Assembly (NCBI GenBank): GCA_964517075.1
Contig: CAZFAT010000263.1
Coordinates: forward strand, 1 to 15,859
DNA: 15,859 bases
Direction of reading: 5' to 3'
From: CAZFAT01 sp964517075
Lineage (GTDB): Bacteria > Acidobacteriota > Vicinamibacteria > Vicinamibacterales > SCN-69-37
Of the stretch, positions 1 through 7,807 are shown piece by piece; the stretch's first letter is position 1; each line of letters starts with the position of its first letter. Below the pieces are notes generated by a model. That model was not told the origin of the DNA. It did not search any database and was given only the letters and a program-made list of their open reading frames with translations. Both the position numbers and the translations under genes were made by a program.

Positions 1-205
1 GGCCGCCGGCCGCGACGACCCGATGGTAGGGCAGGCCGGGCCGGGTGGCGGCCGCGAGCACGCCGCCGACCGCCCGCGCCGCGCCGGCCCGTCCGGCCAG
101 GCGCGCCACGTCGCCGTAAGTGGTGATCCGCCCGGCGGGAATGCGGCCGACAACGGCCAGCACCGCGTGGGCAAACGGCGGCCGCCGGCTGGAGGCACGC
201 GTCAT
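1..205 (-). CDS. MGMT-family / alkyltransferase-like (ATL) DNA-binding protein, 3' end outside the window
   Basis: Reading from the ATG at 205 gives 68 residues before the window edge. The fold resembles the C-terminal DNA-binding domain of O6-alkylguanine-DNA alkyltransferase: IPAGRITTYGDVA (residues 22-34) is the helix-turn-helix entry, ARAVGG (43-48) carries the arginine finger (R44), and LPYHRVV (58-64) is the active-site loop. In true alkyltransferases this loop is PCHRV and the Cys accepts the alkyl group. Here the codon at 26-28 reads Tyr, so Y60 replaces it. The Asn usually found in the preceding GNP segment is also absent. ATL proteins lack the Cys (often Trp or Ala), bind alkylated guanine and flag it for nucleotide excision repair. 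I infer that role here. It starts 13 nt after the membrane-protein gene and is probably co-transcribed with it. The family call is firm; the lack of alkyltransferase activity is inference. Confidence 0.85.
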   Translation of the reverse strand, partial: MTRASSRRPPFAHAVLAVVGRIPAGRITTYGDVARLAGRAGAARAVGGVLAAATRPGLPYHRVVAAGG

Positions 206-218
206 CGGTGGTCGTCTG

Positions 219-668
219 CTAGCGCCGCCGGGCCCAATAGCAGATCCCGGCGAGGCACACGTTGTAGACGGCGCAGCCCACGGTGAACCAGCGCGGCGCG
301 AGTTCCGACGAGAGCCAGCCGGGGCGATGGGCGATGTCGATGAGCGCGTGCACGACGAATCCGCCGGCGACGATCAGCAGGCCTTCGCGCGGCTCGCGCT
401 GCAGCACGATGCCGGCCAGACCCACGAGCACCGCGCCGAGCGCGGCATCGAGATTCCCCGTGGCGTCCGTGACCCGCGCGACCGCCAGCCCGATGGGCAC
501 GGCGCCGACGCCCGCCAGCAGCACCGCCGCCCACTGCGCGAGCCGCAGTTCGCCGATGAGACGTTCGGGCCCGGTCGGATCCGTGCGCGTGATCCGCCAC
601 GCCAGGGTCGCCACGGCGGCGAGCGACACTGCGGCCGCCGAGAGCAGCACCCGCACCGTGTCGTTCAT
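219..668 (-). CDS. Small multi-pass membrane protein of unknown function
   Basis: This encodes 149 residues with four or five hydrophobic segments, at about 6-25, 44-64, 75-90, 96-112 and 127-146, ending in a basic WARRR tail. I recognise no catalytic motif or named domain. The short loops and small size suggest an uncharacterised inner-membrane protein. The start ATG (668-666) is chosen because it lies 8 nt after a TATAGT -10 hexamer on the minus strand, which would give an almost leaderless mRNA. The ATL-like gene follows 13 nt downstream, so the two form a short operon diverging from the nucleoside salvage cluster. Coding status is supported by the clean hydrophobic pattern and the tight fit between neighbours. 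The function is unknown. Confidence 0.7.
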   Translation of the reverse strand: MNDTVRVLLSAAAVSLAAVATLAWRITRTDPTGPERLIGELRLAQWAAVLLAGVGAVPIGLAVARVTDATGNLDAALGAVLVGLAGIVLQREPREGLLIVAGGFVVHALIDIAHRPGWLSSELAPRWFTVGCAVYNVCLAGICYWARRR

Positions 669-676
669 GGTTTCCC

Positions 677-684
677 ACTATACT
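677..684. promoter_or_regulatory. Overlapping divergent -10 elements (bidirectional promoter)
   Basis: Plus strand: TATACT at 679-684, 9 nt before the deoA-like ATG at 694. Minus strand: TATAGT at 682-677, 8 nt before the ATG at 668. The two hexamers share four base pairs. Start points about 7 nt downstream would fall within a few bases of each start codon, so both mRNAs would be leaderless or nearly so. There is no Shine-Dalgarno in either 8-9 nt gap. No convincing -35 element is visible in either direction. Confidence 0.55.
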
Positions 685-693
685 TGCCCCCGC

Positions 694-2022
694 ATGCGCG
701 CAGTCGATCTGATTCGTCAGAAGCGCGACGGCGCGACCCTGTCCTCCGCGGCCATTCGTGACTTCGTCGAGGGCGCGGCTAGTGGCGCATGGCCCGACTA
801 CCAGGTCGCCGCGATGCTCATGGCGATCGTCATCCGCGGGATGATCCTGGACGAAGCCGCCGCGCTCACCGATGCGATGGTGGCGTCGGGACAGACGCTC
901 GATCTGTCCGCGTTCGGGCCGGCCGTCGTCGACAAGCACTCGACCGGCGGCGTGGGCGACAAGATCTCGCTCATCGCGGCGCCGATGGCGGCGGCCGCCG
1001 GCGCGATCGTGCCGATGATGTCGGGTCGCGGCCTCGGGCACACCGGCGGCACGCTGGACAAGCTCGACGCCATTCCCGGTTTTCGCACGCGCCTGTCGCT
1101 CGCCGAGGCCCGGCGGACGCTGGGCCGGACCGGGTGCGTCCTGATCGGGCAGACCGACGAGCTGGCGCCCGCCGACCGGCGTCTCTACGCGCTGCGCGAC
1201 GTCACCGGCACCGTCGAGAGCGTGCCGCTCATCGCGGCATCAATCCTGAGCAAGAAGATCGCGGCCGGGATCCGCGCCCTCGTTCTCGACGTGAAAGTCG
1301 GCCGCGGGGCGTTCATGAAGACGCTCGACGACGCGCGGATGCTGGCGAACTGGCTCGTGGCCCTTGCGGCTCGCCATGACGTACGGGCCGAGGCGGTGCT
1401 GACCTCCATGGACGCGCCGCTGGGTCGGGCCATCGGCAACGCGAATGAAGTCGTCGAGGCCATCGAGACCCTCAAGGGCGCCGGGCCGGAGGACGTCACG
1501 ACGCTGTCGGTGGAGATTGCGGCCCGCATGCTGCTGCTGGGTGGGCAGGCGTGCGACGCCGCGGACGCCGGCGGAAAGGCCCGGCGCGCGCTGTCGAGCG
1601 GCGCGGCGCTCGAGAAGTTCCGCGACGTGATTGCCGCGCAGGGCGGCGACCCGGGCGTGATCGACGATCCCGGCCGCTTGCCGCAGGCGACAGCCCGTCT
1701 CGAGTGGGCCGCCCCGGGGACCGGCTTCGTCGCGGGGATGGACGCGGAGCGCGTGGGTCTGGCGGCGCTGGCGCTCGGGGCCGGCCGCGATCGTGTCGAC
1801 GCCGTGGTGGATCCGGCCGCGGGCATCGAGGTCCTCCGGCCCGTCGGCACGCGCGTGCGCGCCGGTGAACCCATCTTCCGGCTGTTGGCGACCGATCCGG
1901 CCAGGTTTCCCGCCGCGGTCCGTGCCCTGGACGCGGCGATCGACATCGCCGACGCTCCGACGGCGCCGCTGCCGCTGATTCAGGACGTGGTGCCCGCCGC
2001 GGCCGCGGCCGTGCATGGCTGA
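694..2022 (+). CDS. deoA: Thymidine / pyrimidine-nucleoside phosphorylase
   Basis: This 442-residue cytosolic enzyme cleaves thymidine, deoxyuridine or uridine with phosphate to the base plus (deoxy)ribose-1-phosphate. KHSTGGVGD (81-89) is the phosphate-binding loop, and SGRGLGHTGGTLDKLD (110-125) is the family signature, with a conservative Asp in place of the last Glu. H82, R168, S183 and K187 match the E. coli DeoA base-binding set H85/R171/S186/K190. The segment with IGNANEV and ETLKGAGPED resembles Bacillus Pdp more than DeoA, so broad pyrimidine specificity is likely and the symbol is provisional. The length is normal for the family (about 435-440), without the N-terminal extension of archaeal AMP phosphorylases. 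The reading frame stays open further upstream, but the ATG at 694 begins the conserved MRAVDLIRQKR start and sits behind a -10 hexamer. The stop overlaps the transporter start by 8 nt, so translation is probably coupled. Confidence 0.93.
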   Translation: MRAVDLIRQKRDGATLSSAAIRDFVEGAASGAWPDYQVAAMLMAIVIRGMILDEAAALTDAMVASGQTLDLSAFGPAVVDKHSTGGVGDKISLIAAPMAAAAGAIVPMMSGRGLGHTGGTLDKLDAIPGFRTRLSLAEARRTLGRTGCVLIGQTDELAPADRRLYALRDVTGTVESVPLIAASILSKKIAAGIRALVLDVKVGRGAFMKTLDDARMLANWLVALAARHDVRAEAVLTSMDAPLGRAIGNANEVVEAIETLKGAGPEDVTTLSVEIAARMLLLGGQACDAADAGGKARRALSSGAALEKFRDVIAAQGGDPGVIDDPGRLPQATARLEWAAPGTGFVAGMDAERVGLAALALGAGRDRVDAVVDPAAGIEVLRPVGTRVRAGEPIFRLLATDPARFPAAVRALDAAIDIADAPTAPLPLIQDVVPAAAAAVHG

Positions 2023-3349
2023 CGGCCGACTCTCCGATCGCCAGGTGCGGCTGGCGGCGGCCGGAGCGGCACTCGTGATTGGCGCCGCGGTCCTGCTGTT
2101 CGATGACGTGCTCGCCCCGGCGGTGCGCGGCGGACTCGGCATCATCTGCTTCATCACGATCATCTTCGCGTGTTCGTCCGCCCCCCGCGCCGTGAACTGG
2201 CGGACCGTGGCCTGGGGCATGGCTCTGCAGCTCGGCTTCGCGCTCTTCATCCTCAAGTTCCGGATCGGCGACTGGCGACCGGGCTACGCGCTCTTCGCGA
2301 AGGTGGCCGGCGCCGTCGAGCAGTTCCTCCTGTTCACCAGGACGGGTGCGGAGTTCGTGTTCGGCGGCCTCGCGAACCAGGAGGTCATGAGCAAGGTCTT
2401 CCCGGGGGGCTTCGTGTTCGCCTTCATGGGACTGCCGGTCATCATCTTCGTCGCGGCGTGTTTCAGCGTGCTCTATCACCTCGGCGTCCTGCAGTTCGTC
2501 GTGCGCGTCGTCGCCCGTCTGATGATGCGGCTCATGCAGACGAGCGGCGCCGAGACGCTGGCAGGCGTGGCGGAGGTGTTCCTGGGCCACACCGAGGCGC
2601 CCTTGATCGTCCGGCCGTATGTCGTGCGCATGACCCAGTCGGAACTCCTGGCGATCATGACCTGCGGCCTGGCCACGATTTCTGGCGGCATGATGGCGGT
2701 CTACATCGCGATCGGCGCCGATCCGGTGGCGATCCTGACGACCAGCGTGATGGCCGCTCCCTGCGGCCTCTACCTGGCGAAGATCCTGCTGCCGGAGACG
2801 GACGAGCCCGAGACGCGCGGGAGCGCCGTCACGGCCGTGGATCGGCCGCACGCCAACATCGTGGACGCGTTCGCCGCCGGCGCCTCCGACGGCACGACGC
2901 TCGCGATCAACGTGGGCGCGATGCTCATCGCGTTTCTCGCCATGCTGGCGCTCGTGGACCATCTCCTGGGCATGATCCACCCGGCGCTGTCGCTCGCCGC
3001 CGTCTTTGCCCGTGTCCTCGCGCCGGCCGCCCTGCTCATTGGCGTGCCCGTCGCCGACGTGCCCGCGGTGGCCGACCTGCTGGGGACCAAGCTCGTGGCC
3101 AACGAGTTCGTGGCGTACATCAAGCTCACGAGCGAGTACCGCGCGACGATGAGTCCGGAAGCGTTTTCGCTGAGCACCTATGCGCTGACCGGCTTCGCCA
3201 ATGTCGGGTCCATCGGCATCCTGCTCGGCGGTCTGGGCGGGATGGCGCCGTCACGGCGCGGCGATCTCGCCCGGCTGAGCGGCCGGGCCTTGTTCGCCGG
3301 CTTCCTCGCGACGATGATTAATGCGTCGATGGCCTCGATGCTGCTGTAG
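2015..3349 (+). CDS. nupC: CNT-family concentrative nucleoside transporter (NupC-like)
   Basis: This 444-residue inner-membrane symporter would import nucleosides with H+ or Na+. The family architecture is visible: N-terminal helices (about 12-30 and 40-55), a hairpin segment with TEAPLIV (193-199), NEFVAYIKL in the second hairpin, and GFANVGSIGILLGG in a C-terminal helix. The last two carry the Glu, Asn and Ser that bind ribose in Vibrio cholerae CNT (E332, N368, S371). The base-contacting Q-T-E triad of the first hairpin (Q154-T155-E156 there) reads H192-T193-E194, with codon cac at 2588-2590. Gln is the usual residue, so specificity may differ. It overlaps the phosphorylase by 8 nt, and purine phosphorylase and cytidine deaminase follow. 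This is a transport-plus-salvage operon. The length is slightly above the roughly 400 residues of bacterial NupC. Confidence 0.93.
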   Translation: MADGRLSDRQVRLAAAGAALVIGAAVLLFDDVLAPAVRGGLGIICFITIIFACSSAPRAVNWRTVAWGMALQLGFALFILKFRIGDWRPGYALFAKVAGAVEQFLLFTRTGAEFVFGGLANQEVMSKVFPGGFVFAFMGLPVIIFVAACFSVLYHLGVLQFVVRVVARLMMRLMQTSGAETLAGVAEVFLGHTEAPLIVRPYVVRMTQSELLAIMTCGLATISGGMMAVYIAIGADPVAILTTSVMAAPCGLYLAKILLPETDEPETRGSAVTAVDRPHANIVDAFAAGASDGTTLAINVGAMLIAFLAMLALVDHLLGMIHPALSLAAVFARVLAPAALLIGVPVADVPAVADLLGTKLVANEFVAYIKLTSEYRATMSPEAFSLSTYALTGFANVGSIGILLGGLGGMAPSRRGDLARLSGRALFAGFLATMINASMASMLL

Positions 3350-3367
3350 CCAGCGACGTCCAGTGTG

Positions 3368-3384
3368 CGCGTCCGTCGGACGCG
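3368..3384 (+). other. Perfect 7-bp hairpin between nupC and the purine phosphorylase gene
   Basis: CGCGTCC (3368-3374), loop GTC, GGACGCG (3378-3384). The stem is fully paired and GC-only except one pair. No T-run follows, so this is not a canonical intrinsic terminator. It sits in the 59 nt gap between nupC (stop at 3349) and the next start (3409). It could act as an mRNA-stabilising or processing hairpin, or be chance in GC-rich DNA. Confidence 0.4.
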
Positions 3385-3408
3385 GCCCGATCGAGTTTCG
3401 CGTGAACG

Positions 3409-4233
3409 ATGACGACTGACGACTTCGATCGCATTGCCGAAGCCGCCGCCTGGCTCCGCGCCGAGGTCGGCGATCCGCCGCCGATCGCGATCGTCCTGGG
3501 TTCGGGCCTCGGCATCCTGGCCGATCTCACGGGCGGCGCGACGTCCTGCGGATATGACGCCATTCCGCACTGGCCGGCGACCGGCACGATGGGGCATGCG
3601 GGCCGGCTGGTCGTCGGTCGTCTCGGCGGTCGTGCCGCCCTGCTCCTCTGCGGGCGATCGCACTTGTACGAAGGTCACACGGCGGCCCGCGTGGTGTTCC
3701 CGATCCGCGTGCTGGGCCGGCTCGGCGTGCGGACCGTGGTGGTGACGAACGCCGCGGGCGGCATCAGTCCGCACCTGCAGCCTGGCGTCCTGATGGCGAT
3801 CGACGACCACATCAACCTGATGGGCGTCAACCCCCTGCAGGGCCCGAACGACGAGCGCCTCGGCCCGCGCTTCCCGGACCTGTCCGAGGTGTACTCGCGG
3901 CGGCTGCGTGGCCTCGCCGATGATGCCGCACGCGACGCCGGCCTGCCGCTGGCGCACGGCGTCTACGCGGCGGTCGCCGGCCCTAGCTACGAGACGCCGG
4001 CCGAGATTCGCGCCCTCCGAGCGATCGGCGCCGACGCCGTCGGCATGTCCACCGTGCCCGAGGCGATCGCGGCGCGCCACCTCGGCCTCGAGGTGCTGGG
4101 CGTGTCGAGCATTACGAACGTCGCCGCGGGTCTGTCCTCGCGGAAGATCGCCGCCGACGAGGTCATCGAGACGGGCCGCCGCGCGGCCCCACGGCTGCAG
4201 GCGATTCTGGAGGGCGTCGTTGCCCGACTTTGA
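3409..4233 (+). CDS. punA: Trimeric purine-nucleoside phosphorylase (PNP-I)
   Basis: This 274-residue enzyme cleaves inosine, guanosine and their deoxy forms with phosphate to the purine base plus (deoxy)ribose-1-phosphate. Visible motifs are GSGLG (31-35, phosphate loop), GRSHLYEGH (82-90; Arg and His of the phosphate site, with Ser where Phe is usual), VTNAAGG (112-118), GPSYETPAEIR (191-201), GADAVGMSTVPE (207-218) and SITNVAAG (234-241). E195, M213 and N237 correspond to human E201, M219 and N243. The GMSTVPE motif and the Asn favour PNP over methylthioadenosine phosphorylase. That matters because mtnA lies nearby and would normally be fed by such an enzyme. The length is typical (about 270-290). 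No strong Shine-Dalgarno precedes the ATG. The 3' end overlaps the cytidine deaminase gene by 14 nt. Confidence 0.93.
   Translation: MTTDDFDRIAEAAAWLRAEVGDPPPIAIVLGSGLGILADLTGGATSCGYDAIPHWPATGTMGHAGRLVVGRLGGRAALLLCGRSHLYEGHTAARVVFPIRVLGRLGVRTVVVTNAAGGISPHLQPGVLMAIDDHINLMGVNPLQGPNDERLGPRFPDLSEVYSRRLRGLADDAARDAGLPLAHGVYAAVAGPSYETPAEIRALRAIGADAVGMSTVPEAIAARHLGLEVLGVSSITNVAAGLSSRKIAADEVIETGRRAAPRLQAILEGVVARL
4209..4214 (+). promoter_or_regulatory. Shine-Dalgarno that fixes the TTG start of cytidine deaminase
   Basis: GGAGGG lies inside the end of the purine phosphorylase gene, 5 nt before the TTG at 4220. No ATG or GTG in this frame lies close upstream. The next in-frame candidate (GTG at 4241) would remove the start of the first helix and has no comparable site. 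Confidence 0.65.
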
Positions 4234-4612
4234 CGCCCTCGTGGCGGCCGCCCGCGGCGCCCGCGTCCACGCGAGGGCGCCGTACTCCGGCTTTGCCGTC
4301 GGCGCGGCGGTGCTCACGCGCGCCGGCGCGATCTACACCGGCGTCAACGTCGAGAACGCCTCCTACGGGCTGACGATCTGCGCCGAGCGCGTGGCGCTCT
4401 TCACGGCCATCGCCGCCGGCGAGCGCGACTTTGCCGCCGTGGCCGTCGTGACCGACACGGCCGCGGCGACGGCGCCCTGTGGCGCGTGCCGCCAGGTGAT
4501 CTGGGAGTACGCGGGCGACGTGCCGGTGATCCTGGCGAACCTGACCGCCGTCCTCGGCCGCCATGCGATGGCGGAACTGCTGCCCGCGCCGTTCGATCGA
4601 CAATCGTTCTGA
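4220..4612 (+). CDS. cdd: Cytidine deaminase (tetrameric type)
   Basis: This 130-residue enzyme hydrolyses cytidine or deoxycytidine to uridine or deoxyuridine. The zinc site is complete: CAE (C54-A55-E56, the Cys and the catalytic Glu of the small tetrameric class) and PCGAC (C87, C90). NVENASY (43-49) holds the Asn and Glu that bind ribose, and APYSGFAVGAA (20-30) is the usual N-terminal signature. The length matches the 130-140 residue family. The start is TTG, backed by a GGAGGG site 5 nt upstream, and it overlaps the upstream phosphorylase by 14 nt, so translation is probably coupled. Its uridine product feeds the pyrimidine phosphorylase encoded upstream. This completes a compact salvage set. 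Confidence 0.92.
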   Translation: MPDFDALVAAARGARVHARAPYSGFAVGAAVLTRAGAIYTGVNVENASYGLTICAERVALFTAIAAGERDFAAVAVVTDTAAATAPCGACRQVIWEYAGDVPVILANLTAVLGRHAMAELLPAPFDRQSF

Positions 4613-4658
4613 CGGCTCCTCCATCACCGGGGCGTCGCGTTGTGTCATCCTTCCTTCC

Positions 4659-5710
<1,052 letters not shown>

Positions 5711-5714
<4 letters not shown>

Positions 5715-5755
5715 TGCGATCAAGCAGTTCGTCAATACAGGAACGGGACGATTGA
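5711..5755 (+). other. Possible 14-codon leader ORF coupling mtnA to tsaD
   Basis: ATG at 5711 overlaps the mtnA stop (ATGA), and the frame runs MMRSSSSSIQERDD before TGA at 5753-5755, whose last base is the A of the tsaD ATG. It therefore bridges the two genes by stop/start overlaps on both sides. It has five consecutive Ser in four different codons, and five of its codons (two ATG, AGC, AGT, ATA) are ANN codons read by t6A-modified tRNAs. It may be chance in a 40 nt spacer. No Shine-Dalgarno of its own is evident. Confidence 0.3.
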
Positions 5756-6894
5756 TGAACGTACTGGGCATCGAAACCTCGTGTGACGAAACGGCGGCGG
5801 CCGTCGTCTCGACCACCGGGGACCCCGCGCGGCCGTGGCGCATCCGGTCCAACGTCATTGCGTCCCAGAGCGACATCCATCGGGAGTGGGGTGGCGTCGT
5901 GCCCGAGATCGCGTCGCGCCAGCACGTGCGCGACATCTGCGGCGTCGTCGAGCGGGCGCTGGATGACGCGGGCATCGGCTGGGCCGGGGTCGATGCCGTC
6001 GCCGTCACGCAGGGCCCGGGACTCGTCGGCTCACTGCTGGTCGGCGTGTCGTTTGCCAAGGCCGCGGCGGCCGCGCTCGGCAAGCCCATTCTGGCCGTCC
6101 ACCATCTCGCCGGTCACATCGAATCGATCTTCCTCGACCACGGCCCGATCCCGCTTCCGGCCATGGTGCTGGTCGTGTCCGGCGGCCACACCAGCCTCTA
6201 CGTCGTCCCCGAGCCCGGCACGTACCACCTGGTCGGGCGCACCCGCGACGATGCGGCGGGTGAGGCGTATGACAAGGTGGCGAAGCTGCTGGGACTCGGT
6301 TATCCCGGTGGACCGGCGGTCGACCGGCTCGCGCGCGAGGGCGACGAACACGCGGTCGACCTGCCGCGTCCACGGTTCACGCATCCGGATCGCCACCCGG
6401 CCCCGGCCGATCTGATCGCGCCAGATGGGACCGCCGCGGCCCCGCATCTGGCCGAGTTCAGTTTCTCGGGGCTGAAGACCGCGGTGATGCGCTACCTGGC
6501 GGCGCAAGGCGTTCGAGTCTCCATCGGCCTCGACGTCCCCATGGATGCCGGTCCGTTGTCGTGCCAGCAGGTCGCCGACGTCTGCGCCAGCTTCCAGCGG
6601 GTGGTGGTGGAGACGCTGGTCGATCGCACGTTCGACGCCGCCGCGGCCATGGGGGCGGCGAGCGTGGGCATGGCCGGCGGCGTCTCAGCCAACAGCCGCC
6701 TGCGCGAGGCCGCCCACGCGCGCGGCCGGCAGCAACACCTGCCGGTGTTCATCCCCGAGCTGGTCCTGTCCACCGACAATGCCGCGATGATTGCCGCCGC
6801 GGGGTTACGGCAGCTCGAGCGCGGCCAGGTGTCGTCGTTCGACTTCAACGCGCAGGCCATGCTGCCGATTCACGCGGCCGTGGCCGGACGCTGA
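5755..6894 (+). CDS. tsaD: tRNA N6-threonylcarbamoyladenosine (t6A37) synthase subunit TsaD
   Basis: TsaD (YgjD/Kae1/Gcp) transfers the threonylcarbamoyl group from threonylcarbamoyl-AMP to A37 of tRNAs reading ANN codons, working with TsaB and TsaE in bacteria. Motifs are LGIETSCDET (4-13), HREWGGVVPE (42-51), TQGPGLVGSLLVG (85-97), HHLAGH (116-121; H117 and H121 bind metal), VSGGHTSLY (141-149), DDAAGEAYDKVAKLLGLGYPGG (165-186), FSFSGLKTA (235-243), AGGVSANSRLR (307-317) and STDNAAM (339-345; D341 third metal ligand). At 379 residues it is about 40 longer than E. coli TsaD. Extra sequence lies around 205-233 and 250-270. The chosen ATG begins the conserved MNVLGIETS and has GGGA 6 nt upstream. 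An in-frame extension to 5653 lies inside mtnA and is not conserved family sequence. Confidence 0.95.
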   Translation: MNVLGIETSCDETAAAVVSTTGDPARPWRIRSNVIASQSDIHREWGGVVPEIASRQHVRDICGVVERALDDAGIGWAGVDAVAVTQGPGLVGSLLVGVSFAKAAAAALGKPILAVHHLAGHIESIFLDHGPIPLPAMVLVVSGGHTSLYVVPEPGTYHLVGRTRDDAAGEAYDKVAKLLGLGYPGGPAVDRLAREGDEHAVDLPRPRFTHPDRHPAPADLIAPDGTAAAPHLAEFSFSGLKTAVMRYLAAQGVRVSIGLDVPMDAGPLSCQQVADVCASFQRVVVETLVDRTFDAAAAMGAASVGMAGGVSANSRLREAAHARGRQQHLPVFIPELVLSTDNAAMIAAAGLRQLERGQVSSFDFNAQAMLPIHAAVAGR

Positions 6895-6896
6895 CC

Positions 6897-7313
6897 ATGG
6901 CTGTCCACACCGACTACCTCTGGTTCAACACGACCGAGCGTCAGGAGTTCGTGCGCATCACCGACGAGGTCGCGAAGATCGTGGCTGACAGCGGGGTACG
7001 GGAAGGGATCGTGCTCGTCTCGGCGATGCACATCACCGCCGCCGTGTACGTCAACGACTGGGAGGACGGCCTGATCGCCGACTTTCAAACGTGGCTCGAG
7101 AAGCTCGCGCCGGCGGGGTTGCCCTATCGGCACCATCAGACCGGTGAGGACAACGCGGACGCCCATCTGAAACGGACGCTCATGGGCCACCAGGTCGTCG
7201 TGCCGATCACGGACGGGGCGCTGGACCTCGGTCCGTGGGAGCAGATCTTCTACGCCGAGTTCGACGGCCGCCGCCGCAAGCGCGTGGTCGTCAAGGTCAT
7301 GGGCGAGTCCTGA
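6897..7313 (+). CDS. yjbQ: YjbQ / UPF0047 family protein
   Basis: This is a 138-residue single-domain protein of the secondary thiamine-phosphate synthase enzyme family. The hallmark sequence is present: HITAAVYVND near residue 43, GEDNADAHLKRTLMG (about 83-97), VPITDGALDLGPWEQIFYAEF (about 102-122) and a final RKRVVVKVMGES. The conserved histidines and acidic residues lie in the cup-shaped trimer's putative active site. E. coli YjbQ has been reported to show weak thiamine-phosphate synthase activity, but the physiological role is not settled. The ATG lies 2 nt after the tsaD stop and the Nudix gene follows after 8 nt, so all three probably share a transcript. The family call is firm; the function is uncertain. 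Confidence 0.92.
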   Translation: MAVHTDYLWFNTTERQEFVRITDEVAKIVADSGVREGIVLVSAMHITAAVYVNDWEDGLIADFQTWLEKLAPAGLPYRHHQTGEDNADAHLKRTLMGHQVVVPITDGALDLGPWEQIFYAEFDGRRRKRVVVKVMGES

Positions 7314-7321
7314 ACCCGGCC

Positions 7322-7762
7322 ATGGAGCGTCGCTATCCGTCCCGGCCGATCGTCGGTGTCGGGGCGGTCATCGTGACGACTCCCGGAGAGGTCGTGCTGG
7401 TGCGGCGCGCCCGCGAACCGCTGGCGGGGCAGTGGAGCCTGCCGGGTGGCGCGGTCGAGGCCGGCGAGACACTGGCCGCCGCCCTCGCGCGTGAAGTGCT
7501 CGAGGAAACCGGATTGGACGTCGAGGTCGGCCACCTCGTGGACGTCCTCGATCGCATCTACATGGATGAGAGCGGCCGCGTCGAGTACCACTACGTGCTC
7601 GCGGATTTCCTCTGCCGGCCGCGCGGCGGTCAACTCCGGGCCGGGTCCGATGTCACGGACGCGATGGCCGTCGCCCCCGCGGCGCTCGATGCGTACGCGC
7701 TTCCCGCCGATACCCGCCGCGTCATCGACCGGGGCCTGGCGATGGCCTCCCTCGAACCTTGA
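7322..7762 (+). CDS. Nudix hydrolase (MutT/ADP-ribose pyrophosphatase-like)
   Basis: This 146-residue protein has an intact Nudix box at 43-65, matching G-x5-E-x7-REUxEExGU with G43, E49, R57, E58, E61 and E62. WSLPGGAVEAGE leads into it. Such enzymes hydrolyse nucleoside diphosphates linked to another group. The substrate cannot be read from sequence; a nucleotide sugar or ADP-ribose type is plausible from the WxLPGG lead-in. The start MERRYPSRPIVGVGAVI is the natural beginning of the first strand, and the frame upstream lies inside yjbQ and is not conserved. The gene is 8 nt downstream of yjbQ. Its last codons contain the GAACCT block of the promoter proposed for the following ABC locus. 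Confidence 0.92.
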   Translation: MERRYPSRPIVGVGAVIVTTPGEVVLVRRAREPLAGQWSLPGGAVEAGETLAAALAREVLEETGLDVEVGHLVDVLDRIYMDESGRVEYHYVLADFLCRPRGGQLRAGSDVTDAMAVAPAALDAYALPADTRRVIDRGLAMASLEP

Positions 7763-7780
7763 TCGACCGGACTTCGTATA
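7754..7780 (+). promoter_or_regulatory. Candidate ECF-sigma-like promoter for the ABC locus
   Basis: GAACCT (7754-7759), 15 nt spacer, CGTATA (7775-7780), then 27 nt to the ATG at 7808. AAC in the -35 block and CGT in the -10 block are typical of ECF sigma promoters. The same two hexamers with the same spacer length recur at 11522-11548. The -35 block overlaps the Glu-Pro codons before the Nudix stop. Confidence 0.4.
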
Positions 7781-7807
7781 TCGTCTGTCAGGCCCTCCAT
7801 CGAGTCG

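Noticed and set aside
283..693. In-frame upstream extension of the thymidine phosphorylase.
   Set aside because: It lies antisense to the membrane protein gene, is not family sequence, and the promoter hexamer sits immediately before the ATG at 694.
1185..2980. Long antisense open frames opposite the phosphorylase and transporter genes.
   Set aside because: They are Arg/Pro/Ala/His-rich, without domains, and mirror strongly conserved sense-strand genes. This is a GC-rich codon-bias artefact.
3409..4233. Purine phosphorylase as a methylthioadenosine phosphorylase (MtnP).
   Set aside because: The base-site motifs GMSTVPE and SITN fit purine-nucleoside phosphorylase. Side activity is not excluded.
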